Shown here: piece by piece, positions 1 to 8,376 of the stretch
Numbering within the stretch: the first letter of the stretch is position 1
How the letters are laid out: each line of letters opens with the position of its first letter
Assembly: GCA_035513275.1 (NCBI GenBank)
Contig: DATKCJ010000280.1
Location: 1-20,422 of the forward strand
DNA length: 20,422 nucleotides
Direction: 5' to 3'
DNA from: DATKCJ01 sp035513275
GTDB taxonomy: Bacteria > Verrucomicrobiota > Verrucomicrobiia > Opitutales > Opitutaceae
The notes under the pieces: model-generated
What the model was told of the DNA's origin: nothing
The model's database searches: none
Seen by the model: the letters and a program-made list of their open reading frames with translations, nothing else
Position numbers and translations under genes: made by a program

Positions 1-206
1 CAGATGGATCGCCATCATCCTACGCCAAGGCTTCGGATGACAGGCTGCCCGACTTCGTCGGGCTCGCGATGACAAACAAGGGGTGTTCATTAGCAGGGAG
101 GCGGCGCCGACCATGGCAATTCAGCACGAGTTCTGGATCGATTGCTCCCTCCTTCGCAAAGGCGACGGAGGACACGTCGTCACTGTGCTCCTCGCAATGA
201 AAGACA
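1..206 (-). repeat. Two units of a dispersed TCATnGCGAG-type repeat
   Basis: Read on the minus strand, two stretches resemble the dispersed non-coding repeats found in several bacterial phyla that begin with TCATTGCGAG and end near GCAATCCATC. Unit A (about 74 down to 1) opens TGTCATCGCGAGCCCGACG and ends GGCGATCCATCTG. Unit B (about 206 down to 131) opens TCATTGCGAGGAGCACAGTG and ends GCAATCGATCCAG. Unit A contains a perfect 7-bp hairpin, GCCCGAC-TTC-GTCGGGC, at 47-63. The whole 1-245 stretch has no convincing gene. The family assignment rests on motif memory and no search was possible; unit A may continue beyond the window edge. Confidence 0.55.
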
Positions 207-245
207 GGGTGTGCGGTGGGCGCGAGGAAGCGTGATGAATCCAGG

Positions 246-1676
246 CTAGTCCGGCAATCTGCCGAACTGCTTTTGATAGGCAGCGCTGAGCGCACCGACC
301 TGCTCCCTTTGCACGCGCGGCTGGTTGCGCACTTGTTGCATCCAGCGATCGGCCTCGGCTTTGTCGCCCGCACTGATCGCTGCAAATGAAAGAATCCCGA
401 TTGCTTGCGGATTCCCGGGTTCCGCATCGAGCGCGCGCTGAAAAAGTCTCAGTGCCTCGGCGTCGCGTCCGAGCTTCAGCAGCATCGTCCCGAGTTCCAA
501 ATAGGCATCGGGTTCGTTTGGCCTGAGCCGTGCCGAGGTCTGGAAAGACACGATCGCCTCGCCCGTGCGGCCGGCGTCGCGCGAACGGCGCGCGCGCATC
601 AGGTGCAGGCCGGGGGACTGCGGACAGTTGCGCAGCCCCTCGGCGAGCGTCCGCTCGGAAGCCTGCATCTCGCCCTGCCGCGCCTGCAGGTCGCTGAGCC
701 ATGCCCATCCGTCGGAGAACCCCGGAGCCAGTGTCGTGCAACGCAGCAGTTGTTCGCGGGCGGTTGCGATGTCCCCTTCCTTGAATGCAAGTGTCCCGAG
801 TTGGAAACGCGCCGAAACATCATTCGGTGAGATTTCGATCGCACGCCGCAGGAGTTCGATTCCCTCGGCGGTCCGTCCTTCGCGAACCTCAATACCTGCG
901 ATCGTCGCAATCCGGTAGGAATCGTAGCACTCCGCGATCAACTCATCGAGCCACGGATCCGCTGGGTCGCGATAAGCGCCCGAGGCCTTCGCCGTTGCGC
1001 GAATCGCCGCCGCACGATCGTTGAGTCCGAGTCGTTCGTAGAGAGTGACGATGAGATCGTAGCCGAGCGTGTATCTTGTCTTCGCGACGACGATCTCGAG
1101 CCGCCGCCGTGCGTCTTCCCACCGTTCGGCCTCGAGGTCGAGCCGCGCTAGGCCGAGAAGCGCGTAGGGCTCCTCGGGTTTCAGCCGCAGCGCTTCCTGA
1201 TAATTCGCCGCAGCCTCGGCAGGACGATTCGATTTCAACTGGATGTCTCCCAGACGGAGTCGCGCGGGCAGGTAATCGGGGGCGAGTGTGATCACGCGTT
1301 CCCAAAGCGCCGCGGCCTCGTCGGCCTGGCCGAAGCCGGCGAGGATCGTCGCCTGTAGATGCGGCCAGCGTGCTTCTTCAGGCTCGATCTGTTGGAGCAC
1401 CTCGTAGCACTGGACAGCCTCGGCGAGGCGGCCGTTCGCGTGATAAAGCCGGCTGAGTTCAAAGACGCCTCGCCGCGCGCTCCAGAACGATCGGGCGCGT
1501 GCATCGGCGGCGGCGACCAGGTCCTGGAGCACAGACGGGACTGAGGCCAGGTCGGGAATTTCCGGTACTGCTGGCCCGACGATCGCAGCGGTTTGAGAAG
1601 CGCGAAATGCGAGCCATCCAGTCGCGCCGACAGCGGCGATCCCGGCGACGACAAGAATCGTGATTCGCGATTTCAT
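246..1676 (-). CDS. TPR-repeat protein with N-terminal membrane anchor
   Basis: A 476-residue protein made almost entirely of tetratricopeptide repeats. Residues about 5-24 (ITILVVAGIAAVGATGWLAF) form a single hydrophobic segment, either a signal anchor or an uncleaved signal peptide, so the TPR superhelix probably faces the periplasm. About ten TPR units can be read, with the usual small-residue and A/G-x-A pattern and the P near each helix-B end (for example LAPDYLP, LKPEEPY, ISPNDVS, AEPGNPQ). The start at 1676 is preferred because GAGG lies 8 nt upstream; an in-frame ATG at 1712 would overlap the upstream gene by 26 nt. It lies 10 nt downstream of the FG-GAP lipoprotein on the same strand, so the two are probably co-transcribed. 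TPR arrays bind proteins; the partner is unknown, and the adjacent propeller protein is an obvious candidate. Confidence 0.85.
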   Translation of the reverse strand: MKSRITILVVAGIAAVGATGWLAFRASQTAAIVGPAVPEIPDLASVPSVLQDLVAAADARARSFWSARRGVFELSRLYHANGRLAEAVQCYEVLQQIEPEEARWPHLQATILAGFGQADEAAALWERVITLAPDYLPARLRLGDIQLKSNRPAEAAANYQEALRLKPEEPYALLGLARLDLEAERWEDARRRLEIVVAKTRYTLGYDLIVTLYERLGLNDRAAAIRATAKASGAYRDPADPWLDELIAECYDSYRIATIAGIEVREGRTAEGIELLRRAIEISPNDVSARFQLGTLAFKEGDIATAREQLLRCTTLAPGFSDGWAWLSDLQARQGEMQASERTLAEGLRNCPQSPGLHLMRARRSRDAGRTGEAIVSFQTSARLRPNEPDAYLELGTMLLKLGRDAEALRLFQRALDAEPGNPQAIGILSFAAISAGDKAEADRWMQQVRNQPRVQREQVGALSAAYQKQFGRLPD

Positions 1677-1686
1677 GGTGCGTGCC

Positions 1687-2967
1687 TCAACGCCTCCAGA
1701 TGACGACACCACTCACGTTCTCGAACGGCGGATAGATTGAGAATCCCCCAGTGATGAGAGAGGGGTGACCGCTGCCGTCGAAGTCTCCCGCCGCGACGGT
1801 GATCTGATCCCTCGGCACCTTTGCGAGCGGGACGGGTTCGAAATTCATCTTTCCGTCATTACGGAACCACATCAACGAGACGACGTCCCGGTTCGCGCTG
1901 TTCCAATCGGCGTAGGCGGAGGAGGCGATCACATCCATGTCTCCGTCGCCGTCAAAATCCACGCCGATCGGACTGTAGGCACCCGCGAGATTGCCGATGC
2001 GATGATAGCGGAAGAATCCCTGCCCGGTGTTTTCGAGCCATTGCACGCCATGCCACGGCCTTGGCCCTGGCGTGGCGGCGGGACCGAAGCCATCGCCGTT
2101 TGAAAAGAGCAAGTCAGGTCGACCGTCGCGGTTCAGGTCGCAGATGCTCATGCCGCTGCTGCCGTAATCCTCGTTGGTCGACCCCCAGATGCGGTTTCGC
2201 TCGAAGGTGCCACCCCCCATGTTGCGGAAGAAGTAGACCTCTTCCCATTGTTGTGAAATCAGTGCGGCGATGTCGGGCCGGCCATCGCCGTCGAAATCGG
2301 CCACGCAGACGTTGATCGCACCCGAGAGCTCGAGGAGCACATGGCGGCGGAATTCCCAGGGGCCGATTCGCTCGAGCCAAGTGACTTCGCCTTGATCGTA
2401 GCCGAACTGCGCGAGAGCGAGGTCGAGGTCGCCGTCGCCATCGAGGTCTGCAGCCTGCGCGTCAACCACGCGCGAGGTGTTCTCGAGCACGATGTGTGGC
2501 GTGAACTTCTGCTGCCCGTCGTTCTCCAGGATGAACACGGTGCCGATTCGATCGTTGTTCGGGAAAACCATGCCCATGCTCGACACGATGAGGTCGAGAT
2601 CGCCGTCTCCGTCCATGTCGGCCGCCTCGACGTGCACGGGCGCGCTCATGTTTTCGGCTATGGTGATCGCGGTGAACCCGCCCAACTCGCCTTGTCGGAG
2701 CCAGACGATCTTGTTCTCACGCGCCTCGCAATAGACGATGTCGAGCCTGCCGTCGCGATCGAGATCCACGGTTTTCACGTGGGCGATCCATGGCGGCTGT
2801 TCGAAAGGTTCGCTGATCGGCTCCGCGCGAAGCTGGATCGTGCTCACTTGAGCTGTCGCCTTGGCGCGGGTCTTCGGATTGGGCGGCGGATCCGGTCGCC
2901 GGCATGCGGCGAGCGTCGCAAACACAAGGAGAACGATCAGGGCTACACGGAGGGTCACAGCATGCAC
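1687..2967 (-). CDS. FG-GAP/VCBS-repeat lipoprotein, predicted seven-bladed beta-propeller
   Basis: A secreted repeat protein. After a hydrophobic stretch (VALIVLLVFATLAAC) comes a lipobox-like LAAC, so it is probably lipid-anchored. Seven calcium-loop motifs of the DxDxDGxxD type follow at regular spacing: DLDRDGRLD, DMDGDGDLD, DLDGDGDLD, DFDGDGRPD, DLNRDGRPD, DFDGDGDMD and the degenerate DFDGSGHPS. Seven such units fit a seven-bladed FG-GAP (integrin-alpha-like) propeller. The reading frame stays open to an ATG at 3060, but that gives an Arg-rich 30-residue preface ahead of the signal peptide. GTG at 2967 or 2958 gives a normal signal peptide, and neither has a clear ribosome site. The gene is divergent from the GH115 fusion gene and upstream of the TPR gene. 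The ligand is unknown, and no enzymatic motif is visible. Confidence 0.8.
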   Translation of the reverse strand: MHAVTLRVALIVLLVFATLAACRRPDPPPNPKTRAKATAQVSTIQLRAEPISEPFEQPPWIAHVKTVDLDRDGRLDIVYCEARENKIVWLRQGELGGFTAITIAENMSAPVHVEAADMDGDGDLDLIVSSMGMVFPNNDRIGTVFILENDGQQKFTPHIVLENTSRVVDAQAADLDGDGDLDLALAQFGYDQGEVTWLERIGPWEFRRHVLLELSGAINVCVADFDGDGRPDIAALISQQWEEVYFFRNMGGGTFERNRIWGSTNEDYGSSGMSICDLNRDGRPDLLFSNGDGFGPAATPGPRPWHGVQWLENTGQGFFRYHRIGNLAGAYSPIGVDFDGDGDMDVIASSAYADWNSANRDVVSLMWFRNDGKMNFEPVPLAKVPRDQITVAAGDFDGSGHPSLITGGFSIYPPFENVSGVVIWRR

Positions 2968-3052
2968 AGAATGAAACCGAGCATTGTGGCGTGGGCGCCG
3001 AGGAAGTCCAGAATTGCACGAGAACCGGGGCCGCGCTGGAGGCCCGGAACGT

Positions 3053-3081
3053 TTGAGCAATAGATAGACCGCGCGTAACTT
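3053..3081 (+). promoter_or_regulatory. Possible sigma70-like promoter for the GH115-CE15-SGNH gene
   Basis: The 266-nt divergent gap (2968-3233) contains TTGAGC at 3053-3058 and TAACTT at 3076-3081, separated by 17 nt, about 150 nt upstream of the chosen start. The match to the consensus is weak (4/6 and 3/6). An imperfect palindrome around GAACCGGGTTC in the 3160s-3180s could bind a dimeric regulator, but this is speculative. Confidence 0.2.
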
Positions 3082-3233
3082 TGAACAACAGCGCGCAACC
3101 GGTAACCCTGGGTTCGAGCCGGAGGCACGTTTCGATTCGGCTCACCCAACATCGCGCCCGATCTCTCCGAAGGAACCGGGTTCTTCGCCCAAGTATCCAA
3201 GTGACAGACTTCCTACCCCAACACTGTCGACGC

Positions 3234-6200
3234 ATGAAACCCTCCAATTGGATTGTCGCGACCGGCGCGCCAAAGTTACGCATCCTGTCCGTTGCGCTCT
3301 GTCTCACTTTCGCTCCGGCCTTGCGTGCCGCCACAATCGCGCCGCCTATCCTCGCGGCACCCGAGGCGCCCGGAGCGTTCCCATTGGTGAGCGGTGGCAG
3401 CGCGGCGCCACTGCATGCGTCGGCTGCCGACTGGCCGGGTGTCCTTCGCGCAGCCCGCGATCTTCAGGCCGACGTGGAGCGCGTCACCGGTGTGAAGCCG
3501 GACCTCGCGACAACCGGCGCAGCGGCGGGGCCCGCTGTCGTGATCGTCGGCACGGTCGGCAGGAGCGCGCTCATCGACGGACTCGTCGCCGCGGGCAAAC
3601 TCAATGTCGATGCAGTTCGCGGCAAATGGGAGGCTTTTCAGATCGAGACCGTCGACGCACCGATGCCTGGCGTGGAACGAGCGCTCGTGATCGCAGGCAG
3701 CGACAAGCGCGGCACGATCTACGGCATCTACGAAGTCTCCGAACAGATTGGAGTCTCGCCGTGGTATTGGTGGGCCGACGTGCCGGCAACCCGGCGCGAG
3801 TCGCTTCACATCCGCGCGGGCCGGGTGGTCGTCGACAGCCCCGTCGTGCGCTACCGCGGAATCTTCCTCAACGACGAGGCGCCCGCACTCACGGGCTGGA
3901 CGAAGGAGAAGTTCGGCGGCTTCAACCACAAGTTCTACGCGCACGTGTTCGAGCTCATCCTCCGGCTGCGGGGCAATTACATCTGGCCAGCGATGTGGCT
4001 CCCGCAGGCGTTTGGCGACGACGATCCGGAAAACGCGCGTCTCGCCGACGAGTATGGAATCGTCGTCGGCACTTCGCACCACGAGCCGATGATGCGCGCC
4101 CACGACGAGTGGGGCCGCTACGGCAAGGGACCCTGGGACTACTCGAAGAACGACGAGGTGCTCCGCGAGTTCTGGCGCGGCGGCTACGAGCGCTCGAAGA
4201 ACTACGAGACGATCACCACGCTCGGCATGCGCGGCGACGGCGACGAGGCGATGGGGGAGGAGACGAACGTCGCGCTCCTTGAGCGCATTGTGGCCGACCA
4301 GCGCGCGATGATCTCGGAAATCTCCGGGAAGGCAATTTCCGAGGTCCCGCAGCTCTGGGCGCTCTACAAGGAAGTCCAGGGATACTACGAGCGCGGCATG
4401 CGCGTGCCGGACGATGTGACGCTGCTCTGGTGCGACGACAACTGGGGCAACATCCGCCGCCTGCCAACGCCCGCCGAGCGCGCGCGTCCCGGCGGCGCCG
4501 GTGTTTACTACCACTTCGATTACGTCGGCGGTCCGCGAAACTACAAATGGATCAACGTCACCCCGATCACGAAGGTGTGGGAGCAGATGCACCTCGCGTG
4601 GCAGCACGACGCGAACCGCATCTGGATCGTCAACGTCGGCGACCTCAAGCCGATGGAGTTCCCGATCGAGTTCTTCTTCACCTACGCATGGGCTCCCGCG
4701 CGCCTTCCGTATGAAAAGCTCGGCGAGTATTCGCGGAAGTGGGCTGCGCAGCAGTTCGGTGCGGAGAACGCAGCAGAGATCGCCGCGCTGATCGACGGGT
4801 ATTCAAAGCTCAACCGCCGCCGCACGCCCGAGATGCTCGCGCCGGAGACCTACAGCCTTGTGCACTACCGCGAGGCGGAGCGTGTCCTCGCAGCATGGCG
4901 CGATCTCGTCGCGCGCGCGAAGAAGGTGGAGGCCGCGCTCGCACCGGAGTTTCACGACGCGTTCTTCCAGCTCGTGCGTTATCCAGTCGAGGCCAGCGCA
5001 AACGTGCATGAGCTCTATGTGGCTGCGGGGCTCAACAAGCACTACGCCGTGCAGGGACGCGCCGCGGCGAACACCCAGGCCGCGCGTGTGAGCGAACTCG
5101 CCGCCGTGGACGCCGCTCTAACCGAGGCCTACCACACGCTCAACGGCGGCAAGTGGAACCACCAGATGAGCCAGATCAAGTTTGGCTACACCTACTGGCA
5201 GACGCCCACCGCCGAGGTGCTGCCCGCGGTGTCGGTGCTCCGTCCGAATCGCGGCGCCGATCCCGCGCTCGCGGTCGAGGGCTTCGAGCGCGCTTGGCCG
5301 GTGTGGGGCGCGCCGCAGCCGGCTGTGCCTGCGATCGATTCCTTCCGGAAGAACACGCGCTGGATCGAGCTCTTCAACCGCGGCGATACCGCATTCACGT
5401 TCACCGCGACTGCGTCGGAGCCGTGGCTGCGCGTCGAACCCGCATCCGGCTCGGTCGACGAAATCGCGCGGATCGAGGTCGGTGCGGATTGGGCCGCGGT
5501 CCCGGCAGGCGTGACCGATGCGACGGTCACGCTCAAGACAGACGCCGGGCGCGAGTTCCGTGTGCGTGTGCCGGTGGAGAATCGCGCGAGCGAGCTTCCA
5601 ACGGACTTCCGCGGCTCCATCGAGGCTGACGGAGTCGTGTCGATTGAAGCGCCGCATTTCTCGCGAGAGGTGCGCGACGCGGAGATCGCGTGGAAGATGC
5701 TGCCTGACCACGGCCGCGAGCTCGGCGGCGTGACCGCGTTTCCGGTGACCGCGACGGAGCGCACGCCCGGCGGCGGTTCGCCGCGACTCGAATATGATTT
5801 CTTCCTGTTCTCCGAGGGCGAATTGAAGGTGGAGCTGTTCTTCGCGCCGTCACTCGACTTTCAGTCCGGCGAAGGGTTGCGCTTCGCCGTGTCTGTTGAC
5901 GACGCGCCTCCGCAGGTGATGATGCTCGACACTTGGAAGACAATGCAGACGTGGGAGCAGTCCGTCGGCGAGAGTGTCCGGCGAGTAATGACAACGCATC
6001 CGACGATCAAGCCGGGCCGGCACGTGTTGAAGTTCTGGATGGTGACGCCCGGAGTCGTTCTGCAGAAGATCGTGATCGAGCCGCAGGCCGCCGGGCGTCC
6101 GCGCACGTCGGGTGTGAAGCCCAGTTACCTCGGCCCGCCCGCGAGTCCGCGAATCGCCGGCCCTGTGTGGCCGTGGCACATGGCCGCGGAAGCGCGCGAG

Positions 6201-8231
6201 CAAATCCAGCGCGCCACGAACGAAGATCACGCCGACATGATGCGGCAGCTCGGTATCGCGCGATTGCGCCCCGGCAAGGATCCCAGCGCAGTCTCGAGCA
6301 ATCTACCCAACTTCGACGAAGCCCGAGCGAACATCTATCCCGACTGGCCCGAACTTCTCGTCGCGAAGGACGGCACCGCAATCACGACGCCGGAGGCGTG
6401 GTGGACGAAGCGACGCCCGGAGATCGTCGAGGACTTCGAGCGCGAAGTCGTCGGCCGCGTGCCGGAGAACGCACCCGCGATCGAGTGGGAAGTGGTGCGC
6501 GCGATCGACACCGAGGTCGGCGGGCTGCCAGTCGTCGCGCGCCAAGTAGTGGGCCGGGCCGGCGATCCAACAGATTCCGACGCTGCGGTTGAGATCAAGA
6601 TGGCGGTCGTGCTCCCTCTTGATGCGAGAGGCCCGGTGCCGGTGTTGATGATGTTCGGCTGGGGCGGAATGCCCGACGAGCCTGCACCGCGTTTCCCGGG
6701 AATGAACGAGCCGCCCGCGCCACCCTCAACGGAGCAGTTGATCGCGGCCGGGTGGGGTTATGTTTCGATCGACACTGGAAGCATCCAGGCCGACAACGGC
6801 GCCGGGCTCGCATCAGGAGTCATCGGTCTTGCCAATCGTGGCCAGCGCCGCACGCCCGAGCAGTGGGGCGCGCTGCGTGCGTGGGCCTGGGGCGCCTCCC
6901 GCGCCCTCGACTATCTTGAGACTGTGCCGGAGGTCGACGCGAAGCGCGTCGGCATTGAGGGCGTGTCGCGTTACGGCAAAGCTGCGCTCGTCGCGATGGC
7001 TCTTGAGCCGCGCTTCGCGGTCGCTCTGGTCGCCTCGGCAGGCGAGGGCGGCGTGTCACCGTATCGCCGCGACTTCGGCGAGGCGCTTGAGAATCTCACG
7101 AGCACCTATGCTTACCACTGGATGGCGGGCAACTTCATCAAGTATGCCGCCGCCGACTCTTCGTTTGGCGCGCTGACCGCGAACGATCTTCCGATCGAAG
7201 CGCACCAGTTGATCGCGCTTTGCGCGCCGCGGCCTGTGTTCATCAGCTACGGCATTCCAGAAAGAGGCGACGCGCTCTGGCTCGATCAGCAAGGGAGCTA
7301 CATGGCCACGGTCGCCGCAAGCCCGGCGTGGCGGCTGCTCGGTGCGAAAGACTTCGGCGTGACCGACGACTACCGCACCGCGGTGATGCCGTCCGTTAAC
7401 AAGGGACTTCTCGACGGCGAACTCGCATGGCGCCAGCACGACGGCGGTCACGAGAGCCGCTCCAACATGAGCTTCTTCCTCGGCTGGGCGAACCGGTTGC
7501 TCAAGCACTGGCCGCCGTCGCGTCCCGCAGACAAGCCGGTGATGCGACTCGACCGCACTTCCCATCTCGCGCACGCGGACCTCCTCGCGAAAGCGCGCCA
7601 CGGAGGGACAGATCTCTACTTCATCGGCGACTCGATCACGCGCCGCTGGGGCGCGACCGATTATCCCGACTTCCTCGCGCATTGGCGGAAGACGTTTCAC
7701 GGTTGGAACGCGGGCGACTTTGCCTGGGGCGCGGACTCCACGCAGCACATGCTGTGGCGCCTCGACAACGGCGAACTCGACGGCTTGAAGCCGAAGGTTT
7801 TCGTCATCCTCGCAGGCACGAACAATCTTGGCCGCGGTGCCGACGACGCGAAGGTCGCCGACGTCACGCGCGGCATCACGGCGATCGTCGAGAAATGCCG
7901 CGAGAGTGTGCCCTCGGCGACCATCATCGTGATGGGCATCCTCCCGCGCAACGACGTGCCCGACATCATGCCCGCGATCGACAAGATCAACGCCAACATC
8001 GCGCGACTCGCCGACGGGAAGGCGGTGCGCTCCCTGAACATCAACCACCGGCTCGCCGACGCGAGCGGCACGCTCTTCGAGGGCGTGACTGTCGACAAAC
8101 TTCATCTGAGTCTGAAAGGCTACGAGATCTGGGCCGATGCGTTGACGCCGCTGCTCACCGAGATTCTCGGCCCGCCCGCCGCGACCGACACCGCGCCGCC
8201 GCCTACCGGCGACCCGAGCGCAGCACGGTGA
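3234..8231 (+). CDS. Secreted trifunctional xylan side-chain enzyme: GH115 alpha-glucuronidase - CE15 glucuronoyl esterase - SGNH esterase
   Basis: A 1665-residue protein. The ATG at 3234 is chosen over 3081 because it places a signal peptide at the N-terminus (cleavage near ALRA, residue 32). (1) Residues about 34-960 are glycoside hydrolase family 115, with hallmark strings YRGIFLNDEAP (from 207) and GNYIWPAMW (247). An Ig-like segment lies near 705-785 and the GH115 C-terminal beta-sandwich near 795-960. The family removes (4-O-methyl)glucuronic acid from xylan. (2) Residues about 1025-1425 are carbohydrate esterase family 15, with nucleophile motif GVSRYGK (Ser1245), candidate acid Asp1351 (LWLDQQG) and candidate His1406 (GGH). 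The family cleaves glucuronate-lignin esters. (3) Residues about 1455-1660 are an SGNH hydrolase, with GDSIT (Ser1467), GTNN (Asn1530) and DKLHLS (Asp1621, His1624); acetyl-xylan deacetylation is likely but inferred. No frameshift is visible at the junctions. A LacI-type regulator follows 145 nt downstream. Confidence 0.93.
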   Translation: MKPSNWIVATGAPKLRILSVALCLTFAPALRAATIAPPILAAPEAPGAFPLVSGGSAAPLHASAADWPGVLRAARDLQADVERVTGVKPDLATTGAAAGPAVVIVGTVGRSALIDGLVAAGKLNVDAVRGKWEAFQIETVDAPMPGVERALVIAGSDKRGTIYGIYEVSEQIGVSPWYWWADVPATRRESLHIRAGRVVVDSPVVRYRGIFLNDEAPALTGWTKEKFGGFNHKFYAHVFELILRLRGNYIWPAMWLPQAFGDDDPENARLADEYGIVVGTSHHEPMMRAHDEWGRYGKGPWDYSKNDEVLREFWRGGYERSKNYETITTLGMRGDGDEAMGEETNVALLERIVADQRAMISEISGKAISEVPQLWALYKEVQGYYERGMRVPDDVTLLWCDDNWGNIRRLPTPAERARPGGAGVYYHFDYVGGPRNYKWINVTPITKVWEQMHLAWQHDANRIWIVNVGDLKPMEFPIEFFFTYAWAPARLPYEKLGEYSRKWAAQQFGAENAAEIAALIDGYSKLNRRRTPEMLAPETYSLVHYREAERVLAAWRDLVARAKKVEAALAPEFHDAFFQLVRYPVEASANVHELYVAAGLNKHYAVQGRAAANTQAARVSELAAVDAALTEAYHTLNGGKWNHQMSQIKFGYTYWQTPTAEVLPAVSVLRPNRGADPALAVEGFERAWPVWGAPQPAVPAIDSFRKNTRWIELFNRGDTAFTFTATASEPWLRVEPASGSVDEIARIEVGADWAAVPAGVTDATVTLKTDAGREFRVRVPVENRASELPTDFRGSIEADGVVSIEAPHFSREVRDAEIAWKMLPDHGRELGGVTAFPVTATERTPGGGSPRLEYDFFLFSEGELKVELFFAPSLDFQSGEGLRFAVSVDDAPPQVMMLDTWKTMQTWEQSVGESVRRVMTTHPTIKPGRHVLKFWMVTPGVVLQKIVIEPQAAGRPRTSGVKPSYLGPPASPRIAGPVWPWHMAAEAREQIQRATNEDHADMMRQLGIARLRPGKDPSAVSSNLPNFDEARANIYPDWPELLVAKDGTAITTPEAWWTKRRPEIVEDFEREVVGRVPENAPAIEWEVVRAIDTEVGGLPVVARQVVGRAGDPTDSDAAVEIKMAVVLPLDARGPVPVLMMFGWGGMPDEPAPRFPGMNEPPAPPSTEQLIAAGWGYVSIDTGSIQADNGAGLASGVIGLANRGQRRTPEQWGALRAWAWGASRALDYLETVPEVDAKRVGIEGVSRYGKAALVAMALEPRFAVALVASAGEGGVSPYRRDFGEALENLTSTYAYHWMAGNFIKYAAADSSFGALTANDLPIEAHQLIALCAPRPVFISYGIPERGDALWLDQQGSYMATVAASPAWRLLGAKDFGVTDDYRTAVMPSVNKGLLDGELAWRQHDGGHESRSNMSFFLGWANRLLKHWPPSRPADKPVMRLDRTSHLAHADLLAKARHGGTDLYFIGDSITRRWGATDYPDFLAHWRKTFHGWNAGDFAWGADSTQHMLWRLDNGELDGLKPKVFVILAGTNNLGRGADDAKVADVTRGITAIVEKCRESVPSATIIVMGILPRNDVPDIMPAIDKINANIARLADGKAVRSLNINHRLADASGTLFEGVTVDKLHLSLKGYEIWADALTPLLTEILGPPAATDTAPPPTGDPSAAR

Positions 8232-8287
8232 CACATCAAAGGCGCTGACGTTAGCACGAAATCCAAGGGGCCGGATCGGTCCGAGAT

Positions 8288-8310
8288 GTGGGTCGGGCTT
8301 TATGCCCGAC
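8288..8310 (+). repeat. REP-like hairpin with GTGG head
   Basis: GTGG (8288-8291) directly abuts a perfect 7-bp stem, GTCGGGC-TTTAT-GCCCGAC (8292-8310). There is no T-run downstream, so it is a poor intrinsic terminator, although it could stabilise the 3' end of the upstream mRNA. The layout matches the GTAG-headed palindromes at 12.73-12.92 kb. Confidence 0.55.
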
Positions 8311-8376
8311 TCCGATCTTCCATCGCCCGCTCTTCCCACTCGCGAACGAGCCCTGCTTCGGTCAACAGTTGAGCCG

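Noticed and set aside
3109..3118. GGTTCGAGCC resembling a tRNA T-loop
   Set aside because: Flanking bases do not form a T-stem and no acceptor, D or anticodon arms can be drawn.
3276..4607. Long antisense reading frames opposite the big genes (also at 7056-8399, 10783-12255, 13103-14335, 16028-17275 and 19029-20324)
   Set aside because: They mirror strongly supported genes in GC-rich DNA, have Arg/His/Val-rich low-complexity products and no domain motifs.
8288..8310. Intrinsic terminator after the GH115 fusion gene
   Set aside because: Good stem but no T-run; the GTGG head fits the repeat family better.
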